Assembly (NCBI GenBank): GCA_002838945.1
Contig: PGXB01000006.1
Coordinates: 1 to 64,000, forward strand
DNA from: a candidate division Zixibacteria bacterium HGW-Zixibacteria-1
GTDB taxonomy: Bacteria; Zixibacteria; MSB-5A5; GN15; PGXB01
Reading direction: 5' to 3'
Length of the DNA stretch: 64,000 nt
Positions 36,995 through 46,242 of the stretch are shown piece after piece. The notes beneath the pieces are model-generated. The model worked only from the letters and a program-made list of their open reading frames with translations, made no database searches and was not told the DNA's origin. The translations under genes were made by a program, and so were the position numbers. Each line of letters opens with the position of its first letter. The stretch's first letter is position 1.

Positions 36995-39900
36995 ATGAAG
37001 ATGGTGAACAGGGGCAGCCGCGTTATAATTTATTCTCTGCCAATAATTTTAGTATTCTTATTTATATCGGCGCCGCCTTCTTTCGGCGGCCAGGTAACTT
37101 TGACATCGGCCAGTTTACCCTATCTTGTCAATACCGGCGATACCATCACTTTTTCCGGAACAAAGGCCACCAGCATGACGGACGGCCTTTATGTGAGGGA
37201 CGGGGCCACAAATGTCCTGATTAATCTTGGTACCGACACCCTGGTCTTTGGCGCCGACGGCGGTTCCAACCATATGGGTATCCGTGTCGCCCGTTCCACC
37301 GGCGCGTATCAAAATGTGGTCATCAGAGGCGGATGGGTCATTCACGGCGGTAATAATAATTCCGAAAGGAATTACTGTATCGAGCTGGCCGGCTGTAACG
37401 GTGTTCTGGTTGATGGAGTCAGCACCATCATATATGGTAACAATGCCAAATGTCTGACATCGGTTCCGCCCGAGGGCCGGGTTATTAATGCCACCAACGG
37501 TACCGCCACCAGTTGGCGGGGCACCAACAAAAATATTGAAATCAAAGGCGGCAGGTATATCAGCAATGTTCGCGGTTATACCAGCCGTTGTACTTATGAT
37601 GGCGCGGTCATTCACCTGGCCGGAAAAAGCGCCGTAACCGGCAGCGAGTACAATTTTAAGGTTCATGATCTGAAGGTCGAAAATGCGCCCTGCCAGGGTA
37701 TTGTGACCTATGGTGTGGTTGAGGTTTACCGATGTACCGTTACCGTGGACTCCCGGAACTTTATGTATAGCTTCCCGGCCAGCAGTTTCTGTTACAGCCA
37801 GGCCAATGCCTACTGCATTCTGGCAAGATTGGTCAATGCGGGAAGCAAATTCTATGATAATGTTTTATTGGCCGGGGAGACCTATTACGGCGCCGACGGC
37901 GGCTTCGAAGTCGAGGGCTGTATGGGGACAACCGCAAAGCCGATTGAATTTTTTAATAATTATATCAATGCTCACCGCGGATGGGATGTTTATTACGGCA
38001 ACACGATCAGGGCAAAAGGATTTAAAATGCGTCGTGCGGACGAGCATGATCCATTCACGGGCGATTTTTATAACGCCAACCGTCATATTAGAATTTATAA
38101 TAATGATATTCATGTTTATTCTCATACCGATACCACCAATTTCAAAGCATATGGCCCCGGCGCCTCAGGCTTTTACCTGCTGCCGCATGTCAACCGCCCC
38201 GACAGTGATATAATTATAGAAAATAATCATATTCGTTCCATTGTTCTGGATGACAACTCTTATGTTCAGCAGGCCGACATTCTCGCCACCGGGTTTGAGT
38301 TCATGGCGAATGACGACATACATCAGTATACCATCAGGAACAACCGCATGGAATCCAACGATGCCTTCTATCGCTTCGGGGGTTATGATCCGGGCGGGCG
38401 AGGCTATATTTGTTACAGGGATACGCTGATAGCGATTGACACCGCGGCCGGACCGACAACGCAATACAGCGTCAAATTCTGGCCCGGAGATATAAGCAAT
38501 CCGCTGACGGGGAATTACCTGCGAGATGCTTATTACGTTCCCGACACTTTGTACAAAATGATCCTGTTCAGGGGCGGGCTTTCGAATGCCGATATTACGC
38601 TACAGCGGACCCTCGAGATTTATGTCCGCGGCAATAACGGCCTGCCGATCGTAAATGCCGCGTGTTCGGTATGGAATGATTACAGCCGGCTGATGATAAC
38701 CGGGTTGTCCGATTCCGGCGGCCGGGTTTCCGGTGTTGTAAGCTATTTGTATGACAGAGCGGGAAGCGGCGATTCAAGCGCTTACAATGATTTCAGAATT
38801 AAGGCAATAAAGGGAGCCGATACCGATCTTCATACTACTTTCACTGTCGGACCCAACGCATCGGGCAAGACGGATACTCTCGACTTGAATAGCACGGTCG
38901 GAACCGGCGTCTGGGGAGCCGGCGGGGATACTCCCGAGGACAATGTTCCCCCGGAGCGAATTGATGATCTTGGCGCCGCTCCCGGAGATCGCTCCGATGA
39001 AGTCGTTTTGAGCTGGAGCGCTCCCGGTGATGACGGGTATGTCGGGACGGCATCCCAATATGATATCAGATATGCAACGGAATATTTTTCCGAATCAGGC
39101 TGGTACTCCGCCACACAAGTGGCGGGGGAACCGGCCCCGGGGTCGCCGGGCTATAATGAAAGTATGGTCATCACAGGCCTTAATCCCGAGACAACATATT
39201 ATTTCGGGATTAGGGCCGGTGATGACGCCGGCAATTGGTCGTCGCTATCCAATATCGCTATTTCCGGGGAAACCTCCGACCTCGAGCCGCCTTCCGCCAT
39301 TACCGATCTTGATGCGGTGCCCGGCTTTAATATGGGTCAGATTCTAATTACCTGGAGCGCCGTTGGCGATGATGGTTCGATCGGCGCGGCCTCTTCGTAT
39401 GAAATCAGATATTCACTGAATGCAATCACCGAGGCCAACTGGAACGAAGCTTCTTTATACAATATTTCCCCGACACCGCGGCCGGCCGGATATACTATAT
39501 CGGTCCTGATGAACAGCCTTCAGCCCGGGGAAAGTTATTATATCGGGATCGTGGCTTATGATGACGCCAACAATCCCTCGCCATTGTCGAATATTGTTTC
39601 CGAAGTGGCACAGGTCGATATTTCTCTCGGTGCCGAGGATACCATCCAGATTGTGGCTCCAGGCGATAAATCGGTTGTCAACAGCCAGAGGCCGAGCCTG
39701 GTGATTCAAAATATCGATGAATCTCCGAATAATGTCTATTATTTTGAACTTGCATCCGACCCTGATATAAATAATATTATTATTGCTTCCATTGAGATCC
39801 AGAATCCCGGTGATTATACGACGTACCTGGTGGATGATGATCTGCCGTCAGGATCGACATATTACTGGCGGGCCAGGTCGGGTTCGGACTATATCAGTGT

Positions 39901-40174
39901 GGTTTCCAGTTTTACGGTTTTGCCGATGACCCATGTATTTCCCAACCCGTTCGAAATATCGCAAGCCGATTTTGCCACTTTTAAGGAAATTCCCTTAAAC
40001 TCAAATCTGATAATCATGACAGTTTCGGGTGCGACGGTAAAGACATGGTCGGATATTTCCGGCGATATTACATGGGACGGCAGCAATGAATCGGGCGCCA
40101 AAGTGGCTTCCGGCGTATATCTCTGGTACATTGAGGGGACGGATATTAAAGGCAAGCTGGTTGTGAAACCATAG
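36995..40174 (+). CDS. Secreted right-handed beta-helix protein with two fibronectin III domains and FlgD-like sorting domain
   Basis: 1059 residues; GGAGG eight bases before the ATG. A signal peptide ends near residue 32 (PPSFGG). Residues about 60-490 are a parallel beta-helix with short N-rich turns (NVVIRGGWVIHGGNNN, HIRIYNNDIHVYSHTD, DIIIENNHIRSI). Two fibronectin III domains follow (PPERIDDLGAAPG, PPSAITDLDAVPG; each ends Y.FGI.A.DDAGN or YYIGIVAYDDANN). The C-terminus is a FlgD-like sorting domain (HVFPNPFEISQ, GVYLWYIEGTDIKGKLVVKP). The fold is typical of polysaccharide lyases, epimerases or adhesins, but no catalytic set could be named. Its place suggests work on the polysaccharide outside the cell. 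Confidence 0.85.
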   Translation: MKMVNRGSRVIIYSLPIILVFLFISAPPSFGGQVTLTSASLPYLVNTGDTITFSGTKATSMTDGLYVRDGATNVLINLGTDTLVFGADGGSNHMGIRVARSTGAYQNVVIRGGWVIHGGNNNSERNYCIELAGCNGVLVDGVSTIIYGNNAKCLTSVPPEGRVINATNGTATSWRGTNKNIEIKGGRYISNVRGYTSRCTYDGAVIHLAGKSAVTGSEYNFKVHDLKVENAPCQGIVTYGVVEVYRCTVTVDSRNFMYSFPASSFCYSQANAYCILARLVNAGSKFYDNVLLAGETYYGADGGFEVEGCMGTTAKPIEFFNNYINAHRGWDVYYGNTIRAKGFKMRRADEHDPFTGDFYNANRHIRIYNNDIHVYSHTDTTNFKAYGPGASGFYLLPHVNRPDSDIIIENNHIRSIVLDDNSYVQQADILATGFEFMANDDIHQYTIRNNRMESNDAFYRFGGYDPGGRGYICYRDTLIAIDTAAGPTTQYSVKFWPGDISNPLTGNYLRDAYYVPDTLYKMILFRGGLSNADITLQRTLEIYVRGNNGLPIVNAACSVWNDYSRLMITGLSDSGGRVSGVVSYLYDRAGSGDSSAYNDFRIKAIKGADTDLHTTFTVGPNASGKTDTLDLNSTVGTGVWGAGGDTPEDNVPPERIDDLGAAPGDRSDEVVLSWSAPGDDGYVGTASQYDIRYATEYFSESGWYSATQVAGEPAPGSPGYNESMVITGLNPETTYYFGIRAGDDAGNWSSLSNIAISGETSDLEPPSAITDLDAVPGFNMGQILITWSAVGDDGSIGAASSYEIRYSLNAITEANWNEASLYNISPTPRPAGYTISVLMNSLQPGESYYIGIVAYDDANNPSPLSNIVSEVAQVDISLGAEDTIQIVAPGDKSVVNSQRPSLVIQNIDESPNNVYYFELASDPDINNIIIASIEIQNPGDYTTYLVDDDLPSGSTYYWRARSGSDYISVVSSFTVLPMTHVFPNPFEISQADFATFKEIPLNSNLIIMTVSGATVKTWSDISGDITWDGSNESGAKVASGVYLWYIEGTDIKGKLVVKP

Positions 40175-40324
40175 CGCTCTTCCTCAGCCTAAACATTAAT
40201 CCGATATTTTGACAGAAACGGCAGGCTAATTTGCCCATTTGTTTAATGTTGCACATTAAATCCGCAATTCTTATTTTCTTAATCTGGCAAGGCTGTTTCA
40301 ATGGTGCGCGAAAGACTATTTCTC

Positions 40325-40448
40325 TATGAAAATTCTGGTATTGGATGAAGAGTTCCCGTTTCCTCCGAACAGCGGTAAACGGATACGAAGTTTTGACCTT
40401 CTGAAGCGATTGGCCGGCTTGAAACCTGTCCCAGTTCGTATAAGTTGA
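40325..40448 (+). pseudogene. Frameshifted N-terminal remnant of a GT4 glycosyltransferase
   Basis: The ATG at 40325 begins MKILVLDEEFPFPPNSGKR, a typical GT4 N-terminus. One extra G in GGG (40380-40382) shifts the frame into a stop (TTT TGA). Removing it restores IRSFDLLKRLA, the expected continuation. After that the family similarity ends. The matching C-terminal piece lies at 41874-42245, beyond an intact GT2 gene. Confidence 0.75.
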
Positions 40449-40699
40449 TAGGGAAAAATTACTGAAAGACAAGGTTTCCATGAGAGCAGACAGTGAGGTT
40501 CTACCCGAAAACGGCTTCTGGAAGGTTGGTAACTCTGAGGCGCTGTGATTCTTGTGTCCGTAGAACTGAACACTCAGATAAAGGAGCGAATTCTTAACGA
40601 TTCGAAGAGACTTCGGTATTATTCTGATGTTCATAAGGATAAATTATGTTTTTGGGGACCTTTTTGCAGGTAATCTCGGGTAAATAGGGAAATGGGCTG
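40449..40699 (+). other. Degenerate stretch between the GT4 remnant and the GT2 gene
   Basis: No intact gene. Short open pieces without starts are visible, one with VSMRADSEVLPENGFWKVG and one with RILNDSKRLRYYSDVHKDK, each closed by stops. I do not recognise either. They look like residues of a decayed gene or a recombination scar. No terminal inverted repeats or transposase motif were found. Confidence 0.4.
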
Positions 40700-41881
40700 A
40701 TGATTGTTTTAAGTGTGATAATTGTAATCGTGTTGATAGTGCTGACGGTGGGGGTTTTATACTTATACTTTCTTGCCTTTGCCGGGTTGGTTACCCATAA
40801 GAAATATCCTGAATTTTCAGGTAATTATCGTTTTCTTATACTTATTCCGGCATATAACGAACAGCCCGTTATCGGGCGTACGCTGCAAAGCCTGCGAGAC
40901 CTTAATTACAAGGGTAAAGTGGAAATAGCTGTTATTGCGGACAATTGCAGTGATAATACTGCAGCGATAGCGAGAGATTTCGGAGTAAAGGTGCTGGAAA
41001 GGTATGATGATGTTAACAGGGGAAAGGGATATGCGCTGGAGTGGGCCATCAAATTGTATAACCTGGACAATTATGATGCTGTTGCAATTGTCGATGCCGA
41101 TACGAGAGTAGAAAGTAATATGCTCCAGGCGATGGCCGAATCTCTTACCGCCGGCACCGGCGCCGTTCAGCTTTACTATGGTTTTCTGGAGGAACTGAAA
41201 ACCGGCGTGTCATACCTTCAAAAGATGGCTAATATTGTGGAAAATAAATTCTTCTATAAAGGCCGCGCCCAATTGGGATTGCCAATACTTCTGCGCGGCA
41301 CCGGCATGGCCATTAAATCATCGGTACTGAAAGCTCACCCCTGGGACTCCCATTCTATAACCGAGGATGTCGATTATGCGGTTAACCTTCTTGTTGACGG
41401 CGTTAAGATCGATTTCAATGTCAACAGTATGGTGATGGCGGCAGCAACGTCATCTTATCAGCAATCGCACAGTCAGAGACTTCGCTGGGCATCGGGCACT
41501 TTCGAATTAATAAAGAACAAGATGCTGCCGCTTATAAAAATGGGGCTGACAAAATCACGTCCGGATTTAATCGAATTGAGCTTCTCCTTTTTACTTCTAA
41601 GCAGGCCATTGCTGATTTATATAGCGTTCATTATGTTGGTGCTGAGCCTGTTTACCGGCAGCGCACGGGGCACTTTAATGTTATGGGCTGGCACTCTGGT
41701 AGGGTTATTGGTGGCGTATCTGCTGGCGGGTATTTTCTTTATGAAAGAAAAAGGGCGGGTTTTAAAATCGCTTCTGCAGGTTCCGGTATATGCCTGCTGG
41801 TTTGTTATGGTACAGGTTAAGGCAATCATTAAGTCGGGCAAGATGGATTGGAAACGGACGGAAAGAAAAATAGATGAATGA
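40700..41881 (+). CDS. Family 2 glycosyltransferase, processive-type, membrane bound
   Basis: 393 residues. An N-terminal membrane segment (VIIVIVLIVLTVGVLYLYFL) is followed by a GT-A domain: ILIPAYNEQPVIGRTL, IADNCSDNT, the DxD-type AIVDADTRV, TEDVDYAVNL, and the QRLRW motif (SHSQRLRWASGTF) of synthase-like GT2 enzymes. Two or three C-terminal membrane segments follow. It probably polymerises or extends a polysaccharide on the inner membrane. It sits between the two halves of a broken GT4 gene, and its stop codon overlaps the downstream fragment's ATG. Confidence 0.88.
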   Translation: MIVLSVIIVIVLIVLTVGVLYLYFLAFAGLVTHKKYPEFSGNYRFLILIPAYNEQPVIGRTLQSLRDLNYKGKVEIAVIADNCSDNTAAIARDFGVKVLERYDDVNRGKGYALEWAIKLYNLDNYDAVAIVDADTRVESNMLQAMAESLTAGTGAVQLYYGFLEELKTGVSYLQKMANIVENKFFYKGRAQLGLPILLRGTGMAIKSSVLKAHPWDSHSITEDVDYAVNLLVDGVKIDFNVNSMVMAAATSSYQQSHSQRLRWASGTFELIKNKMLPLIKMGLTKSRPDLIELSFSFLLLSRPLLIYIAFIMLVLSLFTGSARGTLMLWAGTLVGLLVAYLLAGIFFMKEKGRVLKSLLQVPVYACWFVMVQVKAIIKSGKMDWKRTERKIDE

Positions 41882-42245
41882 TAATACCGTAACCGGCTCT
41901 GTCGAGGATGTTCGTCCATATATGGAAGAAGGCGACGTGTATATCGTTCCGCTTCGCATCGGCGGCGGCACCCGCCTTAAAATTCTTGACGCTCTGGCCA
42001 TGAGGAAGGCGGTGGTCAGCACCACGATAGGCGCCGAGGGATTGGATTTGAAGGACGGCACGCATCTGCTTATTGCCGACACTCCGGAGCGCTTTGCGGC
42101 CCGGGTCCTAAGACTTCTGGATGATTCACGACTGGCGGTTTCACTGGGCGAAGCGGGAAGAAGCCTGGTTGAAGAAAAGTATGGCTGGGATTGTCTGGCC
42201 GGTAAACTGGAGAAGTTTGTTGTCAGAGTGGCGGGGGGTAAGTGA
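41874..42245 (+). pseudogene. C-terminal remnant of a GT4 glycosyltransferase
   Basis: 123 codons beginning in the GT2 stop region (ATGAATGA). The piece is the donor-binding end of a GT4 enzyme (VTGSVEDVRPYMEEGDVYIV, PLRIGGGTRLKILDALAM, VVSTTIGAEGLDLKDGTHLL). The N-terminal acceptor half and first part of the second Rossmann fold are absent. It could still be translated by coupling, but it cannot be a working enzyme alone. The downstream GT4 start overlaps its end (GTGA). Confidence 0.75.
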
Positions 42246-43333
42246 GGATACTGCATTTGAGGAGCTCGGAATTCTTCGGTGGTCCGGAGCGGGCCATTGT
42301 CGGGCAATGCCGGCACCTGAAGAAATTCGAGATGATTTGCGGCTCATTTATCAGAAAGGGGCGAACCAATCGGTTTCTTGACGAATGCGAAGCGGCCGGC
42401 ATCAGGACCTTGGCGATCCCCGACAGTTTTGCCGGTGATTTTCGTATAATTAAAAAGATCAGGAAGATCATTGAGACAAACAGGATTGACCTGATAGTCT
42501 CGCATGACTATAAGTCAAATTTTTTTACATATTATTCCGTAAAAAAGACATCCGCGAGGCAGGCGGCACATTTTCGGGGATGGACGGCAGAAGATTTTAA
42601 GGATAAAATATATAATCGGATTAACTGGTTCTATCTGAAAAAAATTCCGGTTGTTCTGACGGTGTCGGAACCGACAAATTGTCTTCTTGTGAGCCGCGGG
42701 ATCGATCCCGGGCGGATCAGGGTGGTATTCAATGCGATTGAGTGTGAGGATAATATAACCAGGGATAGAAATTACGCGCGGAAGCCTGGTGAAAAATTGA
42801 ACATCGTTGCAGCCGGACGGTTGAGTCGGGAAAAAGGTTATGATGTATTGCTGGAGGCAGTATCGCTGATCAAGAAAACTGCTCCGCCGTTTGTCATCTC
42901 CATCTATGGCCATGGTCCGGACGAAGAAATGCTCAAAAGCAGGGCCGAGCAGCTTGACATTATGGACAGAATCGAATTTTGCGGATTTGTCGATGACATT
43001 AAGCCTGTTTTAAGAAAGGCTGATTTTATGATTTTGCCCTCGCGCTCGGAAGGCATGCCCAATGTCATTCTGGAAGCGTGGTCGCAGAAATTGGGTGTAA
43101 TATCGACGGCTGTGGGAGGTGTGCCCGAGATGATCAAATCCGGCCGAGACGGCCTTCTGGTCCCACCCGAAGATGCCGCCGCTCTCGGTGACGGACTTCT
43201 GCGGGCATTGAATAATCCCGCCGAAATGGACACTTACGGCGAACGGGGTTATGATATCGTCAGGAAGAAATACAGTTATCAAAAACAAGCCGAATTGCTT
43301 GAGAAAATTTATATAGATTTAACGAATCTATGA
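42242..43333 (+). CDS. Family 4 glycosyltransferase
   Basis: 363 residues, GTG start with a G-rich ribosome site overlapping the end of the GT4 remnant. GT-B fold: N-terminal loop LRSSEFFGGPERAIVGQ, SHDYKSNFFTYYSVKK, VSEPTNCLLVSRGID, the hinge IVAAGRLSREKGYDVLLEA, the catalytic-site region ILPSRSEGMPNVILEAWSQ (EX7E), and VGGVPEMIKSGRDGLLVPP. A retaining enzyme transferring from a nucleotide sugar; donor unknown. Confidence 0.93.
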   Translation: MRILHLRSSEFFGGPERAIVGQCRHLKKFEMICGSFIRKGRTNRFLDECEAAGIRTLAIPDSFAGDFRIIKKIRKIIETNRIDLIVSHDYKSNFFTYYSVKKTSARQAAHFRGWTAEDFKDKIYNRINWFYLKKIPVVLTVSEPTNCLLVSRGIDPGRIRVVFNAIECEDNITRDRNYARKPGEKLNIVAAGRLSREKGYDVLLEAVSLIKKTAPPFVISIYGHGPDEEMLKSRAEQLDIMDRIEFCGFVDDIKPVLRKADFMILPSRSEGMPNVILEAWSQKLGVISTAVGGVPEMIKSGRDGLLVPPEDAAALGDGLLRALNNPAEMDTYGERGYDIVRKKYSYQKQAELLEKIYIDLTNL

Positions 43334-43420
43334 TTTGGACCATGGCAATGTCGTAATAAAATTATTTGCCGATAATATAAATATAAAAAATTGAGACTGT
43401 ATCAAAAATGGAGTATTCCC

Positions 43421-44551
43421 ATGGGCGGACCAATTGTAAATGATAATGAGAAGATTCCGGTTGCTTATGTCATAGATAATTTCTATCGTGGCGGCGGCAC
43501 CGAGAACCAGCTGGCCATACTGATTGATCATCTCGACAGAGCCCGTTTTACGCCGTATGTATTCAATCTCAAGCCCAAATGGGGGGACAACGGCATCGAT
43601 ATTGACTGCGAAGTTATTTATCTGAATGTATCCAGCCTGTTGTCGCTCAGTATGATTAAAGCGGTTCTGAATATTGCACGTTTTCTGCGAAAGAAGAAGG
43701 TAAAAATTCTGCAATTGTATTTTCTCGAAAGCAGACTCGTAGGAACGCTGGCCGGCCGGCTTGCGCGAATGAAAAAGATAATTTTCTGCCGCAGGGAGAT
43801 GGGCTGGTGGTACACGTCCGGCAAGCTCAAACTGACGCAGATAATGGCCAAATTGTCGCATTATTGTCTGGTCAATGCCCATGCCATCAAGAAGCTTGTA
43901 GTTGAAACCGAGAAATTCCCGGCTGAGAAAATCGAGGTCATCCATAACGGGGTCGAACTGAAACGGCGCGGCGAGGGCAAGCCCAAGGTTAAGGCGGATT
44001 TTGGAATCCCGGAAAATGCTCCGGTGGTTGTTATAGTGGCCAATTTAAGGCCGGTAAAGAGAATCGACCGTTTGATCAATTGTGCGGCCAAAATGGAGAA
44101 TAAAGCGGCCCATTTCCTGATTGTCGGCGAAGGGCCTCTCCTGAACGATTTAAAATCACAGGCCGAATCGCTTGGAATTGGAGAACGCGTGCATTTTTAT
44201 TATGCCAGAGAAGGTGTCCATGACATCCTGAAATTGAGCACGATCGGGGTGCTGACCTCCGATTCGGAGGGTTTGTCGAATGTCCTGATTGAATACGCTT
44301 TTGCCGGTATTCCCACGGTGGCGTTCGACACCGGCGGTAATCATGAGGTCATAGAAGACGGGCTAACCGGTTTTATAATTCCCCGAGGGGATGAAAAAAT
44401 GATGTCGGAAAAAATAGACCGGCTCTTAAAAAACCATGAGGAATCGAACCGAATGGGGGAAACTGCCCGCCAAAACGCCCAGGCAAAGTTCAGTGTGCCT
44501 GCCATGGTCAAAAAGACTGAAGATTTTTATATCAAAATTCTCAGCGAATAA
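43421..44551 (+). CDS. Family 4 glycosyltransferase
   Basis: 376 residues from ATG 43421, with GGAG seven bases upstream; the frame is open from TTG 43391. GT-B fold: VAYVIDNFYRGGGTENQLAI, VNAHAIKKLVVETEKFP, VVIVANLRPVKRIDRLI, TSDSEGLSNVLIEYAFAGIP (EX7E) and TGGNHEVIEDGLTGFIIP. Resembles EpsF/EpsD or PEP-CTERM-locus type transferases. No membrane segment. It lies 88 bases after the previous GT4 gene. Confidence 0.93.
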   Translation: MGGPIVNDNEKIPVAYVIDNFYRGGGTENQLAILIDHLDRARFTPYVFNLKPKWGDNGIDIDCEVIYLNVSSLLSLSMIKAVLNIARFLRKKKVKILQLYFLESRLVGTLAGRLARMKKIIFCRREMGWWYTSGKLKLTQIMAKLSHYCLVNAHAIKKLVVETEKFPAEKIEVIHNGVELKRRGEGKPKVKADFGIPENAPVVVIVANLRPVKRIDRLINCAAKMENKAAHFLIVGEGPLLNDLKSQAESLGIGERVHFYYAREGVHDILKLSTIGVLTSDSEGLSNVLIEYAFAGIPTVAFDTGGNHEVIEDGLTGFIIPRGDEKMMSEKIDRLLKNHEESNRMGETARQNAQAKFSVPAMVKKTEDFYIKILSE

Positions 44552-44613
44552 GTTTTATTATGATAAAATGACATTTATGTCACTGCCAATATTTAACAAA
44601 GGGAGTAGATGTT

Positions 44614-45210
44614 ATGCGAAAATTGGTTAAATGGACAATCTATGGTATAATATATATCCTTGTTCTGCCGTTTGGCCTTCTGTCTCTGCTTTGGTACAAG
44701 ATATTCGGATCTCAGGCAATATATTATTGCTGCGCCGAAACATTCAGTCTGCTCCCGGTTCATCTGGGAATATTGGTGCGTTGTGCCTTCTATAATCAAA
44801 CGCTCAAAGAGGCCCACCATGATCTGGTTGTTCTTTTTGGGGGCTATCTGTCCAAGATGGAATCTCGAATCGGCAGAAAAGTGATCATCGCCGGGCATGC
44901 GACGATCGGTCTGGTGGATATCCGGGATTATGCAGCAATCGGTAATAACACCAATATTCTCTCCGGCCGACATCATCATAATTTTGAAGAAACAAGTCAG
45001 GAAGTTTTTTCCGGCGAAGACCGCTTTGCTGTTATTAAAGTCGGACAACATGCTTTTATTGGCGATAACAGCGTGATAATGGCACATATAGGAGATTATT
45101 CTATAATCGGCGCCGGCAGCGTTGTGGTCAAGGAAATTCCCGATTATGTTATTGCCGTCGGCAATCCGGCCAAAGCGGTGAAGGAACGACCGAGAAATGG
45201 GAAACAATAG
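44614..45210 (+). CDS. Left-handed beta-helix (hexapeptide) acyltransferase
   Basis: 198 residues; GGGAG eight bases before the ATG. A hydrophobic N-terminal segment (WTIYGIIYILVLPFGLLSLL) suggests membrane attachment. Hexapeptide turns begin about residue 85 (IGRKVIIAGHATIGLVDI, IGNNTNILSGRHHHNF, IKVGQHAFIGDNSVI, IGDYSIIGAGSVVVKEI) and end with the common IAVGNPAKAVKERP. The catalytic His is probably in SGRHHHNF. It most likely O-acetylates a sugar of the polysaccharide. Confidence 0.9.
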   Translation: MRKLVKWTIYGIIYILVLPFGLLSLLWYKIFGSQAIYYCCAETFSLLPVHLGILVRCAFYNQTLKEAHHDLVVLFGGYLSKMESRIGRKVIIAGHATIGLVDIRDYAAIGNNTNILSGRHHHNFEETSQEVFSGEDRFAVIKVGQHAFIGDNSVIMAHIGDYSIIGAGSVVVKEIPDYVIAVGNPAKAVKERPRNGKQ

Positions 45211-46231
45211 TCGGCCTGTACCAATTATGAAGCGGCTGATTATTAATTTTGTCCTGATTCTTGCGGACTGTCTTGGTCTAAACCGGCTTTTCAGGCGGTG
45301 GAATTCGGATAAAATCAGAATTTTAATGTACCACGGCGTTTCGGATGACAAACTGCCTTCATTTTACTGGACCCTCCTGGGCCGGGACAAATTTCTGCAA
45401 CAGATGGATTATGTGAAAAGAAAATACAATGTTGTTTCGCCTGAGTTTCTTTATAAAGAAGGTAATAGTGCCCCGAATAAAGTTGTCATTACTTTTGATG
45501 ACGGCCTGCTGAATAATCACACTGTTGTTCTCCCAATCTTAAAAAGTTATGAAATGCGCGCGATATGTTTTGTCCTGCCTTTGTTGTCCGAGAAAAACGA
45601 TCTTATGTGGACCGATAAATTATATGCCGTGCTTATGAGCTGCCGACCGGGTGATCTGGATTTTACCAATTTTGGCCTGGGAAAAATTGAAATCGGCTCC
45701 GACTTGGATAGGCGCGCCGATACCGTCAAGAATCTGCAAAATCAACTTAAGGCAGTTCCTCATTCCAGGCGTACGGATGTACTGAATAATATTTTTAATA
45801 AATTCGACCTTCTCGAAGGTGAGGATTATGCCGCTTTTAGATTAATGAACCGGGACCTGATCAAAGAACTCGCTCAAACCGATCAATATTTTATTGGCGC
45901 TCATACTAATTCCCACCCAATCCTTTCGACCATGACTCCCGATGAGCAGGAAAAAGAAATCAGATCAGGAATGGATAAGCTGGCCGAATGGGGAATAGAG
46001 TCTGTTCCGGTTTTTGCGTATCCCAACGGGCGGGCCGATGATTTTAATAATGAAACAGTGGCGCTGCTCAAAAAATATGATTTCAAAGCGGCCCTGACAA
46101 CCATTGACGGGCTTTATGATCCTTCGGACGACAAATTCCGGATAAAACGTATTAATATCGGGGCCGATACCGGAAAATGGGAATTTCGGGCGAGGCTTTC
46201 CGGCTTTTTTTACTTTTTGCAGGGAAGGTAG
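45197..46231 (+). CDS. Polysaccharide deacetylase family protein (second copy)
   Basis: 344 residues, overlapping the acyltransferase gene by 14 bases. CE4 motifs: ILMYHGVSDDKLP, VVITFDDGLLNNHTVVLPIL, the metal His pair IGAHTNSHPILSTM and VFAYPNGRADDFNNETV. It keeps the TFDDG form that the first deacetylase (TFDDAD, at 29835) has lost. The N-terminus has a weak hydrophobic stretch (LIINFVLILADCLG). ATG 45227 is a possible later start. Confidence 0.88.
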   Translation: MGNNSRPVPIMKRLIINFVLILADCLGLNRLFRRWNSDKIRILMYHGVSDDKLPSFYWTLLGRDKFLQQMDYVKRKYNVVSPEFLYKEGNSAPNKVVITFDDGLLNNHTVVLPILKSYEMRAICFVLPLLSEKNDLMWTDKLYAVLMSCRPGDLDFTNFGLGKIEIGSDLDRRADTVKNLQNQLKAVPHSRRTDVLNNIFNKFDLLEGEDYAAFRLMNRDLIKELAQTDQYFIGAHTNSHPILSTMTPDEQEKEIRSGMDKLAEWGIESVPVFAYPNGRADDFNNETVALLKKYDFKAALTTIDGLYDPSDDKFRIKRINIGADTGKWEFRARLSGFFYFLQGR

Positions 46232-46242
46232 GTTGGTGATCC

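Noticed and set aside
37115-37666. Minus-strand frame of 183 codons inside the beta-helix gene
   Set aside because: Antisense shadow of a gene with strong ribosome site, signal peptide and known domains.
40305-40330. GTGCGCGAAAG, similar to the 5' end of a group II intron
   Set aside because: No domain V/VI fold and no reverse transcriptase follow; the ATG of the GT4 remnant lies only a few bases on.
40146-40634. Minus-strand frame of 162 codons opposite the GT4 remnant
   Set aside because: No domain, no ribosome site, and the opposite strand encodes the recognisable GT4 fragment.
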